This document shows positions 8,196-17,440 of a stretch of 64,000 bases of DNA, one piece after another. This stretch comes from Castellaniella sp. S9 (GTDB lineage: Bacteria > Pseudomonadota > Gammaproteobacteria > Burkholderiales > Burkholderiaceae_B): NCBI RefSeq assembly GCF_027257175.1, contig NZ_JAPFGD010000007.1, positions 1 through 64,000 of the forward strand, written 5' to 3'. The position numbers and the translations under genes are program-made. Positions within the stretch are counted from its first letter, which is position 1. Each line of letters begins with the position of its first letter. The notes beneath the pieces were generated by a model, which did no database searches, was not told the origin of the DNA, and saw only the letters and a program-made list of their open reading frames with translations.

Positions 8196-8913
8196 GATGT
8201 GTCTCCGATACAAATGGGTGGCAAATAGGCGGAAATCGTGGCTGACGACCGATACTGCAACCTGTGTCAAGATGACGGGGCTGCCTACGGGCGGTCAGTC
8301 AGTTAGCGTATGTTGGGCGGTATGGATGACATGAGGGGGGCTCCAATTAGTCTTGTAATCTTGGCGGAGCCCATAAAAGCAACAAGCCCCGCAATAGTGG
8401 CGGGGCTTGTGGATGACGGCATTAAAGCGTCACAACATCATGTCCCCGCACACACGGCCGTAAACGGTCGATATGACAGCGATCGTCATCGTCCAATTCT
8501 TCGGTGTGTAGCATTCGTAGCGGTTCATGATGGGTCTCAGTCGTTGTTTGAGAGACGGGAGCGGCAAGTCGAAACGTTGCCCCTTAGTAATAGCCTATCA
8601 AATATGCATGGACTTATGCAAGTTAAATGGTCATACCGAGCAAATAAAGGAAGCGGTACGTCGCAAAAACCACACTCCTAAATGCCTGGATGCCCCTGCA
8701 AAACCTCCACACCTAGCGCATAAGTCAGATACTGTGCTTCTAGAACATCACTCAAGCTTAGTACAGAGCATCCTCACAGCCACAGATATCTATGGAGACG
8801 CTGACAATTCTGTACGAAGCAATAGGACTGATTGACAATCCGTAATCAAATTTTTTCAGCATCTACAAAATAATCAAAATTAAAACAACTTATACGCTTG
8901 TAAGACGGAATTA
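8196..8913. other. Non-coding stretch between the AAA operon and the transposon end
   Basis: About 700 bp without a convincing gene. The open frames at 8310-8681 and 8527-8835 (+) have no recognisable motif, no good ribosome site and uneven composition. The stretch holds a strong hairpin (8382-8410), and a TTGACA hexamer on the minus strand (8265-8270) that could belong to the promoter of the AAA operon, although I see no good -10 at 17 bp. From about 8560 rightward the DNA becomes AT-rich toward the transposon end. Confidence 0.6.
8382..8410 (-). terminator. Strong hairpin, possible minus-strand terminator
   Basis: A perfect 11-bp inverted repeat, ACAAGCCCCGC and GCGGGGCTTGT, with a 7-nt loop. 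Read on the minus strand it is followed by TTGCTTTTA, a weak U tract, so it may end a transcript entering from the glmS side before the AAA operon. No plus-strand U tract follows. Confidence 0.5.
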
Positions 8914-8983
8914 ACAGACGATAGAAGGAAATAGCAATCGACGGACTTTATTTCCTACCGACAGACTTTATTTCCTCCCTTCA
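8914..8983 (-). mobile_element. Tn7-like transposon right end with TnsB-like binding repeats
   Basis: Read on the minus strand away from glmS, the DNA begins TGAAGGGAGGAAATAAAGTC at 8983. A second copy of GGAAATAAAGTC follows exactly 20 bp later (8944-8955), with a degenerate third copy near 8914-8930. The 20-base terminus aligns without gaps to the Tn7 right end (TGTGGGCGGACAATAAAGTC), sharing the AATAAAGTC core of the TnsB sites. The tight 20-bp spacing matches the overlapping sites of a right end. The tip is TGA and not TGT. The position 23 bp after the glmS stop is the expected one. Confidence 0.78.
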
Positions 8984-9045
8984 TGCGTTGAGTGCCGTCC
9001 GGCGGCCTATTCCACCGTCACGCTCTTGGCCAGATTGCGCGGCTT
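8984..9045 (-). other. attTn7 target site (glmS 3' end plus insertion point)
   Basis: The last codons of glmS ([10 protein letters not shown]) form the conserved sequence that TnsD-type proteins read in other bacteria. The insertion point lies 23 bp past the stop codon (9007-9009). Positions 8984-8988 (TGCGT) would be one copy of a 5-bp target duplication; the partner copy would lie beyond the left edge. Confidence 0.7.
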
Positions 9046-10839
9046 GTCCACATCCGTGCCGCGGGCGCAGGCCGTGTGATAGGCCAGCAATTGCAGCGGC
9101 ACGGTATGCAGGATCGGCGACAGGCGCCCGTAGTGCTCGGGCATGCGGATGACGTGCATGCCCTCGGCGCTGGCGATGTGGGAATCCGCGTCGGCGAATA
9201 CGTACAGTTCGCCGCCGCGCGCACGGACCTCCTGCATATTGGATTTCAGCTTTTCCAGCAGTTCGTCATGCGGCGCGATGGTGATCACCGGCATGGCGTC
9301 GGTCACCAGGGCCAAGGGGCCGTGCTTCAGTTCGCCGGCGGGATAGGCCTCGGCGTGGATGTAGCTGATTTCCTTCAGTTTCAGCGCACCCTCGAGGGCG
9401 ATGGGGTAATGCATGCCGCGCCCGAGGAACAAGGCGTGTTCCTTGCTGGCGAAACGTTCGGCCCAGGCCATGATCTGGGGTTCCAGGGCCAGGACCGCGG
9501 AAATCGCCGCCGGCAGGTGCCGTAGGGACTTGATGGCCTGCGCCTCGGCGGCGTCATCCAGGCGGCCGCGCGTCTGGGCCAGCGCCAGCGTCAACAGGTA
9601 TAGGGCGGTCAACTGGGTGGTAAAGGCCTTGGTCGAGGCAACGCCGATCTCGACGCCCGCGCGGGTGATGAAGGCCAGCCGGCATTCCCGCACCATGGCG
9701 CTGGTGGCGACGTTGCAAATGGTCAGGCTGTGCGCCATGCCCAATTCCCGGGCGTGCTTCAGCGCCGCCAGGGTGTCGGCGGTCTCGCCCGACTGCGAGA
9801 TCGTCACGACCAGGGTGCGTGGATCGGACACGCTGGTGCGATAGCGGTACTCGCTGGCGATCTCGACGTTGACCGGCACGCCCGCCACCGACTCGATCCA
9901 ATAGCGCGCCGTCAGGCCCGCGTAATAGCTGGTCCCGCAGGCCAGGATGAGGACCCGGTCGATGGCCTGGAAGACCTCATGGGCGCCGTCGCCGAACAGT
10001 TCCGGCATGATCGAGTCGATGTCCTGCAGGGTGTCGCCCACGGCGCGCGGCTGCTCGAAGATTTCCTTTTGCATGAAATGCCGGTAGGGGCCCAGTTCCG
10101 CCTCGCCGGTGTGCGCCTGCACAGTGTGGACAGTCCGCTCGACGGGACGGCCCTGGCCATCGCTGACCCAGACCCGCGCGAGTTGCAGGTCGACGACGTC
10201 GCCGTCCTCCAGATACATGATCTGGTCGGTGGTGCCCGCCAGCGCCAGCGCGTCGGAGGCCAGGTAATTGCCGGCGGCGCCGCGCCCCACCACCAAGGGC
10301 GAGCCCTGCCGCGCGCCGACCACGCGGTGGGGTTCCTCGGCGCAGAACACGGCGATGGCATAGGCGCCTTCCAGCCGGCGCGTGGCCTGCTGCACGGCGG
10401 CGAACAGATCCCCATCGTACAGGTGGTCGACCAGGTGGGCGATGACCTCGGTGTCGGTCTGGCTCTCGAACACATAACCGGCCGACTGCAATTCCGCCCG
10501 CAGGGTGTCGTGGTTCTCGATGATGCCGTTGTGCACCAGTGCAATGCGCGCCGCGCCTTGGGTGGATCCCGAAAAATGAGGATGGGCGTTGTGCGTCACG
10601 GGCGCGCCATGCGTCGCCCAGCGGGTATGCGCAATGCCGGTCAGGCCTTGCAACCCGTCCCGGTCCGCCTCGGCGATGAGCTCGGCCACGCGCTGCGTGC
10701 TGCGCACGCGCCGCAGGCCGGTGCCGGTATGCACCGCGACCCCGCAGGAGTCATATCCCCGGTACTCGAGACGCCTGAGGCCCTCGAGCAGGATGGGAAC
10801 GATATTGTCTTGCGCCACAGCGCCTACGATGCCGCACAT
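9007..10839 (-). CDS. glmS: Glutamine--fructose-6-phosphate aminotransferase (isomerising)
   Basis: A full-length 610-aa GlmS that makes glucosamine-6-phosphate for peptidoglycan and lipid A. The N-terminal glutaminase begins MCGIVGAVA with catalytic Cys2, followed by the Ntn features [10 protein letters not shown] and RWATHG. Two SIS domains follow, with the signatures [10 protein letters not shown] and SQSGETADT in the first and [20 protein letters not shown] in the second. The C-terminal lysine is in [12 protein letters not shown]. Its 3' end is the Tn7 attachment site described separately. Confidence 0.98.
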   Translation of the reverse strand: MCGIVGAVAQDNIVPILLEGLRRLEYRGYDSCGVAVHTGTGLRRVRSTQRVAELIAEADRDGLQGLTGIAHTRWATHGAPVTHNAHPHFSGSTQGAARIALVHNGIIENHDTLRAELQSAGYVFESQTDTEVIAHLVDHLYDGDLFAAVQQATRRLEGAYAIAVFCAEEPHRVVGARQGSPLVVGRGAAGNYLASDALALAGTTDQIMYLEDGDVVDLQLARVWVSDGQGRPVERTVHTVQAHTGEAELGPYRHFMQKEIFEQPRAVGDTLQDIDSIMPELFGDGAHEVFQAIDRVLILACGTSYYAGLTARYWIESVAGVPVNVEIASEYRYRTSVSDPRTLVVTISQSGETADTLAALKHARELGMAHSLTICNVATSAMVRECRLAFITRAGVEIGVASTKAFTTQLTALYLLTLALAQTRGRLDDAAEAQAIKSLRHLPAAISAVLALEPQIMAWAERFASKEHALFLGRGMHYPIALEGALKLKEISYIHAEAYPAGELKHGPLALVTDAMPVITIAPHDELLEKLKSNMQEVRARGGELYVFADADSHIASAEGMHVIRMPEHYGRLSPILHTVPLQLLAYHTACARGTDVDKPRNLAKSVTVE

Positions 10840-10890
10840 GGATGCCTCTGCCGGGTCAATGGATGATGAGGGCCATTGTCGTTGAACTTC

Positions 10891-10967
10891 TATGAAATTA
10901 GATTTCCTATTTCTCTATTTTATGAAATTAATGGACTCATATAAGTCATAATGAAATTTAATTTCAT
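10891..10967. promoter_or_regulatory. Periodic ATGAAATT operator array between glmS and an Lrp-type gene
   Basis: Three copies of ATGAAATT begin at 10892, 10922 and 10951, about 30 bp apart (three helical turns). The last is one arm of a perfect 17-bp palindrome, ATGAAATTTAATTTCAT (10951-10967). The whole 150-bp divergent region is AT-rich inside GC-rich DNA. Regularly phased palindromic sites are what an octameric Lrp/AsnC protein wraps, so this is the likely autoregulatory region of the adjacent regulator. Confidence 0.6.
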
Positions 10968-11018
10968 ATACAATTTATCCATGAATAAAGCATTCAATTC
11001 TGTTTCATCTCCCCAGGA

Positions 11019-11519
11019 ATGTTTCATTCCGAAAACCAGACCATGCCGTCACCCGACCTGAACCTCGACGATCTCGATTTGCGCATCCTGGACCAGCTGC
11101 AACGCGACTGCAGTCTCAGCAACCAGGCGCTGGCCCAGCGCGTCCACGCCTCGCCGCCCACCTGCCTGCGCCGCGTGCGCCGCCTGGTGGAAAGCGGCGT
11201 GATCGAGCGGCAGGTCGCGATCCTGAATCCCGCCGCCTTGGGCGTAGGGCTGACGGCCATCATCGAGATCACCCTGGACACCCAGGCCGCCGAGGACCTG
11301 GATGCCTTCGAGGCGCGCATCGTCGCCGATCCGGCCATCGGCCAATGCTACCGGGTCAGCAGCGGTCCCGACTTCATCCTGGTGGCCCAGGTGGCGGACA
11401 TGGATGCCTACCAGGCGCTCGCGCGGCGGGCCTTCACGGGCGATGCCCGGGTGCGCAACGTACGCAGCTTCTTTGCCACAGCGCGGGGCAAATTCGACAC
11501 TCGCTATCCAATTTCTTGA
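11019..11519 (+). CDS. Lrp/AsnC-family transcriptional regulator
   Basis: A 166-aa protein, or 158 aa if the ATG at 11043 is used; neither start has a well-spaced ribosome site. The N-terminal helix-turn-helix is DLRILDQLQRDCSLSNQALA and then RVHASPPTCLRRVRRL. The C-terminal RAM (effector-binding) domain includes YRVSSGPDFILVAQVADMD and ends FDTRYPIS. Such proteins sense amino acids and control their transport or metabolism. It is divergent from glmS; the phased ATGAAATT boxes upstream suggest autoregulation. The ligand is not predictable. Confidence 0.9.
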   Translation: MFHSENQTMPSPDLNLDDLDLRILDQLQRDCSLSNQALAQRVHASPPTCLRRVRRLVESGVIERQVAILNPAALGVGLTAIIEITLDTQAAEDLDAFEARIVADPAIGQCYRVSSGPDFILVAQVADMDAYQALARRAFTGDARVRNVRSFFATARGKFDTRYPIS

Positions 11520-11816
11520 AACCTCGGGTTATCCCTGGGTTATACTGCCGGGGCTGCAAGACTCTTGCGGCGGCATCCGGGTGCCGGGATCGGCCCCCTA
11601 CGCAGCACCGTCGGCGCATACGCAACACGCCGATTCCCCATGCCGCCCATCATCGCTTCCTGACCCCCTGGCCTTTGTGTCGCGCCCGCATCCCTCGATG
11701 CGCTGCGCTATGAGTAGGTTGATCCGGTCGGCACGATGCTCCATCAACCTGCTCGAGGCGACCCTTCCCTATCCCTCGCGCATGCCTGCCATCGCTTGCA
11801 TGGCATGAGGATCTGT

Positions 11817-13361
11817 ATGTCTTTTGAAACACTGGGCCTAGGCCCCTCCCTGCTGTCCGCCCTGCGCGCGGAAGGCTTCGACACGCCCACGTCCGTGCAG
11901 GCGGCCGCCATTCCGCAGGCCCTCGCCGGCCGCGACCTGATGGTGTCCTCGCAAACGGGCAGCGGCAAGACCGCCGCCTTCATGCTGCCGGCCCTCGAGC
12001 GCCTGTCGCACCGTCCCGCCCAGGGTGGGCGCGGCGTGCAGGTGTTGGTCCTGACGCCGACGCGCGAGCTGGCGATGCAGGTCGCCGACGCCACGGCCAG
12101 CTATGGCCGCCACCTCGAGGGCCTGCGTGTGACCACCGTGGTGGGCGGCATGCCCTACGGCCCGCAGATCAAGGCGCTGGGCCGCCGCGTGGACGTGCTG
12201 GTGGCCACGCCGGGCCGCCTGATCGACCATCTGCAGGCCAAGCGCGTCAACCTGTCGACCGTCCATACCCTGATCCTGGACGAGGCCGACCGGATGCTGG
12301 ACATGGGCTTCATCGAGGACATCGAGGCCATCGTCGCGCGCATCGGCGCCGAGCGCCAGACCCTGCTGTTCTCGGCCACCCTGGACGGCACCGTGGCCAA
12401 GCTGGCCGCCGGCATGATGCGCGATCCCCAGCGCATCGAGATCTCGCACGCACACCAGCGGCACGCCAACATCACCCAGCACCTGCTGTATGCCGACGAC
12501 AAGGCGCACAAGCTGCGCCTGCTGGACCACTTGCTGCGCGACACTGAACTGGACCAGGCCATTGTCTTTACCTCGACCAAGCGCGGCGCCGACGACCTGG
12601 CCGACCACCTGAGTGAAAACGGTTTCGCCGCCGCCGCCCTGCACGGCGACATGAACCAGCGCCAGCGCACGCGCACCCTCGGCATGCTGCAGAAAGGCCG
12701 GGTGCGGGTGCTGGTGGCCACGGACGTCGCCGCACGCGGCATCGACGTGCAGACCATCAGCCACGCCTTCAATTACGACCTGCCCATGCAGGCCGAGGAC
12801 TATGTCCACCGCATCGGCCGCACCGGACGCGCCGGGCGCGACGGCCAGGCCATCACCCTCGCCGTGCATGCGGAGCGCCACAAGGTGCGCCGCATCGAGC
12901 ATTTCATCGGCCAGTCCATCCCCATGGAGACCATTCCCGGCCTGGAACCCGTCCGCAGCGTGCGGCCGACCTACCGGGACAAGCCGCGCGGGGCGCGCCC
13001 ACAGGGCGGCAAGCCCTGGCACAAGGGGGGCGGACAATCGGCCAACGGTGCGGCGCGTGCGCGCAAACCCTGGCACAAGGAAGGCACCGCCGCCGCCGGC
13101 TCGGATCATGCCCGCAAGCCCTGGCAGCAGGACGCGCCCGCCGGCGCCCGCGTGGACCGCGCCGAGCGCCCGGCCAGGCCGGACTATGCGGCGCGCCCGG
13201 GGCGCTCCGCACGCGGCGAGCATGCCGAGCGCACGCGTACCGATCGCCCGGCTTTTGCCGCGCGCACCGACAAGGCCGGCAAGGTCGGCGCCAAGTCCGC
13301 CTTCAAGCGCGAGGCGCGCCGCAACGACACCAAGCCCGCGCAGCGCCCCCGCTTCGCCTGA
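11817..13361 (+). CDS. rhlE: DEAD-box ATP-dependent RNA helicase, RhlE type
   Basis: A 514-aa helicase. I choose the ATG at 11817 (MSFETLGLGPSLL), preceded by GAGGA; the open frame extends further upstream without support. Motifs in order: Q motif with FDTPTSVQAAAIPQAL, motif I SQTGSGKTAA, Ia PTRELA, II DEAD, III SAT, then GDMNQRQRTRTL, DVAARGID and HRIGRTGRAGRDG. After about residue 380 there is a long basic tail with repeated KPWHK and RPARPD-like segments, a low-complexity RNA-binding extension typical of betaproteobacterial RhlE. It is expected to act in rRNA maturation or RNA decay. Confidence 0.93.
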   Translation: MSFETLGLGPSLLSALRAEGFDTPTSVQAAAIPQALAGRDLMVSSQTGSGKTAAFMLPALERLSHRPAQGGRGVQVLVLTPTRELAMQVADATASYGRHLEGLRVTTVVGGMPYGPQIKALGRRVDVLVATPGRLIDHLQAKRVNLSTVHTLILDEADRMLDMGFIEDIEAIVARIGAERQTLLFSATLDGTVAKLAAGMMRDPQRIEISHAHQRHANITQHLLYADDKAHKLRLLDHLLRDTELDQAIVFTSTKRGADDLADHLSENGFAAAALHGDMNQRQRTRTLGMLQKGRVRVLVATDVAARGIDVQTISHAFNYDLPMQAEDYVHRIGRTGRAGRDGQAITLAVHAERHKVRRIEHFIGQSIPMETIPGLEPVRSVRPTYRDKPRGARPQGGKPWHKGGGQSANGAARARKPWHKEGTAAAGSDHARKPWQQDAPAGARVDRAERPARPDYAARPGRSARGEHAERTRTDRPAFAARTDKAGKVGAKSAFKREARRNDTKPAQRPRFA

Positions 13362-13394
13362 CCGGCACGGCCGGGGCCTGATATCCTGTCGCGC

Positions 13395-14573
13395 ATGGAT
13401 TTGCCCACCGTCGCCATCCCATCCGGCCTGCCGGTCCCCGGCGGGGACGCGCACGCCCACGGCCTGCGCGTACAAGCCATACTGCGCGAACGCATCCAGG
13501 CCGCCGGCGGCTGGCTGCCCTTCGAGGACTGGATGCAGGCGGCGCTCTATGCCCCGGGCCTGGGATACTACAGCGCGGGCAGCGGCAAGTTCGGCGGCCC
13601 GGGCGATTTCATCACCGCCCCCGAGGCCGGACACCTGTTCGGCCAGGCGCTGGCCCGGCAGGTGGCGCAGGTCCTCCAGGCCTCAGGCAGCACGGAGGTC
13701 CTGGAGTTCGGCGCGGGCTCCGGCGCCCTGGCGGAAACCCTCATTCCCGCCCTGCACGACCTGGGCCAGTCCGTGAACTATCGCATCATCGAACTCTCCG
13801 CGGATCTGCGCGCGCGCCAGGCCGGACGGCTGGCGCACTGGGGGGATGCCGTGCAATGGCTGGATGCCCTGCCCGAGGATTTCAGCGGTTGCGTGATCGC
13901 CAACGAGGTCCTGGATGCCATGCCGGCGGCGCTGCTGCGCTGGAACGCCGAGGGCGCCGTCGAGGTCCTGGGCGTGGCCCTGGACGGCCAGCCCGACGCG
14001 CCCTGCCCGTTTCGCTGGGCGGTGCGCCCGGCCCCGGCCGAGCTGGCCGGCAGCCTCGCTGAACGCATGCCGCCCCTGCCGGGCTATCGCACCGAGCTCA
14101 ACCGGCAGGCCGAGGCCTGGGTGCGACACATGGGCCGGTGGCTGGCACGCGGCGCGGCGCTGCTGATCGACTACGGATTTCCGCAGGCCGAGTTCTACCA
14201 TCCCCAGCGCGCCCAGGGCACCTTGATGTGCCATTTCCGCCATCACGCGCACGATCAGGCGCTGATCCTCGCCGGACTGCAGGACATCACCACCCACGTG
14301 GATTTCACCGCCATGGCCGATGCCGCGCTGGCGGGCGGCCTGGACGTGCTGGGCTATGCGTCGCAGGCGCGCTTTCTGATGAACGCGGGCCTGGCCGGGC
14401 TGATCCAGGCACCGGGCGAGGACCCCGCGGCGCGGGCCCGCCTGCTGGCCGAGGTCAACACCTTGACGTCCGAGGCCGAGATGGGCGAGCTGTTCAAGGT
14501 CCTGGCCGTGGGCCGCGGCCTGGACGAGCCCCTGCTGGGCTTTGTGCGCGGGGATCGGCGCGACCGCCTGTAG
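13395..14573 (+). CDS. Class I SAM-dependent methyltransferase, MidA/NDUFAF7 family
   Basis: A 392-aa protein with the family signatures FEDWMQAALYAPGLGYYS (about residues 43-60), FGGPGDFITAPE, the SAM-binding loop EVLEFGAGSGALAETL (about 100-115) and VIANEVLDAMP. The eukaryotic homologue NDUFAF7 methylates an arginine of complex I; the bacterial substrate is not established. It follows rhlE by 33 bp on the same strand. Length is normal. Confidence 0.9.
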   Translation: MDLPTVAIPSGLPVPGGDAHAHGLRVQAILRERIQAAGGWLPFEDWMQAALYAPGLGYYSAGSGKFGGPGDFITAPEAGHLFGQALARQVAQVLQASGSTEVLEFGAGSGALAETLIPALHDLGQSVNYRIIELSADLRARQAGRLAHWGDAVQWLDALPEDFSGCVIANEVLDAMPAALLRWNAEGAVEVLGVALDGQPDAPCPFRWAVRPAPAELAGSLAERMPPLPGYRTELNRQAEAWVRHMGRWLARGAALLIDYGFPQAEFYHPQRAQGTLMCHFRHHAHDQALILAGLQDITTHVDFTAMADAALAGGLDVLGYASQARFLMNAGLAGLIQAPGEDPAARARLLAEVNTLTSEAEMGELFKVLAVGRGLDEPLLGFVRGDRRDRL

Positions 14574-14606
14574 GTCCGTCAGCGCAGCGGCGCACCCAAC
14601 GACGCG

Positions 14607-15119
14607 CTATTCGGCCGCCGGCAGGATGACCAGGGGATCGCCTTGCGAGGTCACGCCGGATGTGCCCGGCGACGGCAGGGCTTCTGTTTGCCCCTGGCCG
14701 TTGAGCTTGCGCGCGTCGCGGGCGGCCTTGCCGGCCGTCACGCGGATCGAGATCGCGCGGCTGCGCTCGCCCTGCGTCACGAAGACGTTCAGGTAGTGCA
14801 CGCCGTCGGTGACCGCCTCGACGGTCGGCGCATCGGTCGCCACGCCTTGCAGGTCGCTACGCAGCTGCACCGTCGCCGGCGAATGCAGCAACAGGCCTTC
14901 CTCGGGACGGTATTCGACGCTCAGCACGCTGTCGGGCCTGCCGGCGAACCGCAGGTCCAGGCGCGTCTGGACGCCGACGGACAAGGGCACCTCATCGGCC
15001 CGCTGCACCGACACCGCCGCGCCGGGCTTGGGGGTGATGGCGTGGGCATGGCCGCCGCCGTGGCTGACGCCCGTCAGCGCGAACAGGGCGATACCGATCG
15101 CCAGATGCTGGAGTTTCAT
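14607..15119 (-). CDS. Small exported protein, partner of HEWGH lipoprotein, copy A
   Basis: A 170-aa protein. I start it at the ATG at 15119 (MKLQHLAIGI), which has GAGGA upstream and gives the same length as its paralogue at 16918; an ATG at 15134 overlapping the upstream stop is also possible. Residues 1-22 form a signal peptide, then a His/Gly patch GGGHAHA. The rest looks like one beta-sandwich domain. It ends with GTSGVTSQGDPLVILPAAE. It is about 90% identical by eye to copy B. No family recognised. It always follows a zincin lipoprotein gene here, so the two probably work together at the envelope. Confidence 0.8.
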   Translation of the reverse strand: MKLQHLAIGIALFALTGVSHGGGHAHAITPKPGAAVSVQRADEVPLSVGVQTRLDLRFAGRPDSVLSVEYRPEEGLLLHSPATVQLRSDLQGVATDAPTVEAVTDGVHYLNVFVTQGERSRAISIRVTAGKAARDARKLNGQGQTEALPSPGTSGVTSQGDPLVILPAAE

Positions 15120-15130
15120 GGCGAAGGTCC

Positions 15131-16882
15131 TCATGGTTTTTTGGTCAGGGTGACAGTCTGGCAGTATGCCGTTCCATCATTGCGCTGATCGATCACCGCC
15201 ATAGTGTAAATGCCGGCGTCCAGGCTCACATCCACCGTGCCGCCATAGCCCCCCGCCCTCGGCCCCTCGAACTCCAGTTCAAGCTTCGATACACCACGGG
15301 AAGACAGATACAGTCCGGCCTGTTCGTCTTCTTTCAGATCCGGCGGAGCCGGCGCGACTGGATCCGGGTAGAAGGTCAGCGTATAGTCGCCCGCGTCTGC
15401 CTCATCGATCGTCACGCGCCGGAACTGATACCGGCCCAGCTTGTTGTAATCCTGTTCAAGCAGATACGTGCCGCAGATTCTCTCGCCCGCAGCCAGCGGG
15501 AAATCCTTATAAACCGGCACGACGAAATCCTTGCCATCGGCGGCAAGAGACCCCGGATAGGTCTGTTCGTCACCCCAGATATCAAGTTTGGCCCCATTGA
15601 CCATGCCGATATTGGCCAGCAAGGTGTCGGTCAGGCCTTGCCCTGCCCCATCCACGACCCCACGCAGGTAGGTGGCGAACGAGAACAGACTGGTATAGGC
15701 CGGGGTGTCCTTTTGCGGCCCGACCATCGTCTCGTAGATCGCGCCGAAGCCGATCGACGGCGCCTTGTACATCTGGTAGAGCATATGCTGCACCGAGGCC
15801 TCGTTGAACCAGCCAGGCGGGTCAGCAGGGTCGGCGGGGGTGTTCAGGTCCATGACGACGCCGCCCTTGCTTTGCTGAGGCCCCTGGGTATCGGCATAGA
15901 TCGGATCGTCGCGCACCATGCCGGCCAGGGCATTGCCCCAGCCCTCGCCGAACGACACCCGCATGTCAAGAAGATCCCCGCCGCCATGCGACCCGCCGAC
16001 ACTATCGGAACGAGAGAATTTCGCCTCGAAATAGTGCCCCCATTCGTGCACGACCACCGCCGTATCGTATTCGTCGGTGTCGGAATCCTCTTTTCCGAGG
16101 ATGTAGAGCCCCGGATGGTCGGTGCCCGGCTGCCAGTGGCTGGTGCCGATCTCGCCGATGGCCTTGTCGCCATTGGCCGATCGGTTGTGAATGCTCCAGT
16201 AGGTGTTCATGGGCGCAAAGACCGCGTCCTGGTCGACGGCCAGAACCTTTTGCATGCCCGTGAAAATCTGGTCCAGGATGGCGAAGGGCGCGGCGGAACG
16301 CGGGTTGCCATACCCGGCGCCCGTCCATCCCGAGGCCGCATGCAGGTCGCGCGACAGATGCGCAACGCCGGTGTTGAATGCCTCGCCTTGCACCGCATAG
16401 ATGGACGCCGCCTTGTCGGCATAGCCGGGCGAGGTGTTGTCGCGTATGGTGAAATCCCAACTGGCGCCCTCGCCGGGCGCCTGGAACAGACGGGCGACCG
16501 CGCGCAGGCGGACCTGGGTGTTCTTGGGCACGGTGAGGACGTAGCGACCGTCGGCATCGGTGGCGCCCGAGGCCAGCTCCCGGCCATCGTCGTCAATCGC
16601 GGCCACCTGCACGCCGCGCGCCGGGCGGGCGACGGTCTCCGCATAATCCAGATAAGCAACATACGGGGTGACGGACGCGGCCACTGGCACGGAATCATAA
16701 GTCACCCGGCCGCTGAGCTGCACATTGGGGCCGAACACCGTGCCGCCGGAACCACCGGAGCCGTCGCAGCCGGCCAGCAGCACCGTCAAGGCAAGAGCCA
16801 TGCAAACCATCCAGCGGAATCCAGACGGCGAGTGGGTCCGGTCGGTCGCAAGGCCGAGGGGCATATCGTCTTTGAAGGTCAT
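15131..16882 (-). CDS. Lipoprotein with M36-like HEWGH zinc peptidase signature, copy A
   Basis: A 583-aa protein with lipobox TVLLAGC (Cys39), then a Gly/Ser linker and a carboxypeptidase-regulatory-like beta domain (SGRVTYDSVPV, SGATDADGRYVLTVPKN). The middle carries VVVHEWGHYFEAKF, an HExxH zinc motif, and FGEGWGNALAGM about 29 residues later, whose Glu can be the third ligand as in M36/gluzincin peptidases. A beta-rich C-terminus follows. Substrate unknown. It is the second lipoprotein of a tandem duplication; the downstream small exported gene is nearly contiguous. Confidence 0.8.
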   Translation of the reverse strand: MTFKDDMPLGLATDRTHSPSGFRWMVCMALALTVLLAGCDGSGGSGGTVFGPNVQLSGRVTYDSVPVAASVTPYVAYLDYAETVARPARGVQVAAIDDDGRELASGATDADGRYVLTVPKNTQVRLRAVARLFQAPGEGASWDFTIRDNTSPGYADKAASIYAVQGEAFNTGVAHLSRDLHAASGWTGAGYGNPRSAAPFAILDQIFTGMQKVLAVDQDAVFAPMNTYWSIHNRSANGDKAIGEIGTSHWQPGTDHPGLYILGKEDSDTDEYDTAVVVHEWGHYFEAKFSRSDSVGGSHGGGDLLDMRVSFGEGWGNALAGMVRDDPIYADTQGPQQSKGGVVMDLNTPADPADPPGWFNEASVQHMLYQMYKAPSIGFGAIYETMVGPQKDTPAYTSLFSFATYLRGVVDGAGQGLTDTLLANIGMVNGAKLDIWGDEQTYPGSLAADGKDFVVPVYKDFPLAAGERICGTYLLEQDYNKLGRYQFRRVTIDEADAGDYTLTFYPDPVAPAPPDLKEDEQAGLYLSSRGVSKLELEFEGPRAGGYGGTVDVSLDAGIYTMAVIDQRNDGTAYCQTVTLTKKP

Positions 16883-16917
16883 GGCTTTTAGGAATGGGGT
16901 TTGGTGCGAAGAATCAA

Positions 16918-17430
16918 TTACTCGGCCGCCGGCAGGATGATCAAGGGTTCGCCTTGCGAGGTCACGCCGGATGTGCCCGGCGACGGCAGGGCTTCTGTTT
17001 GGCCCTGGCCGTCGGGCTTGCGCGCGTCGCGGGCGGCCTTGCCGGCCGTCACACGGATCGAGATCGCCCGGCTGCGGGCGCCTTCCGTCACGAAGACGTT
17101 CAGGTAGTGGACGCCGTCGGTGACGGCCTCGACGGTCGGCGCATCGGTCGCCGCGCCCCGCAGGTCGCTGCGCAGCTGCACCGTCGCCGGCGAATGCAGC
17201 ACCAGGCCGTCCTCGGGACGGTACTCGATGCTCAACACGCTGTCGGGTCTGCCGGTGAACCGCAAGTCCAGGCGCGTCTGGACGCCGATGGACAAGGGCA
17301 CTTCATCGGCCCGTTGCACCGCCACCGCCGCGCCGGGCTTGGGGGTGACGGCGTGAGTGTGGCCGGCGCCGTGGCTGACGCCCGTCAGTGCAAACAGGGC
17401 GATGCCGATCGCCAGGAGTTGGAGTTTCAT
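16918..17430 (-). CDS. Small exported protein, partner of HEWGH lipoprotein, copy B
   Basis: A 170-aa protein with signal peptide MKLQLLAIGIALFALTGVSH and a GAGHTHA patch after it. It is nearly identical to copy A across its length, including the end GTSGVTSQGEPLIILPAAE. The ATG at 17430 has AAGGGG upstream with good spacing. It lies 10 bp after the copy B lipoprotein gene and 35 bp before copy A, giving the order lipoprotein-B, small-B, lipoprotein-A, small-A in one operon. Function unknown. Confidence 0.8.
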   Translation of the reverse strand: MKLQLLAIGIALFALTGVSHGAGHTHAVTPKPGAAVAVQRADEVPLSIGVQTRLDLRFTGRPDSVLSIEYRPEDGLVLHSPATVQLRSDLRGAATDAPTVEAVTDGVHYLNVFVTEGARSRAISIRVTAGKAARDARKPDGQGQTEALPSPGTSGVTSQGEPLIILPAAE

Positions 17431-17440
17431 GGCGATCCCC

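Noticed and set aside
8310-8835. Two overlapping plus-strand open frames beside the transposon end
   Set aside because: No ribosome site or family signature, and the first frame runs through the strong hairpin at 8382-8410.
11838-13634. A 598-codon minus-strand open frame opposite the DEAD-box helicase
   Set aside because: It is a shadow of rhlE, whose helicase motifs are all present on the plus strand.
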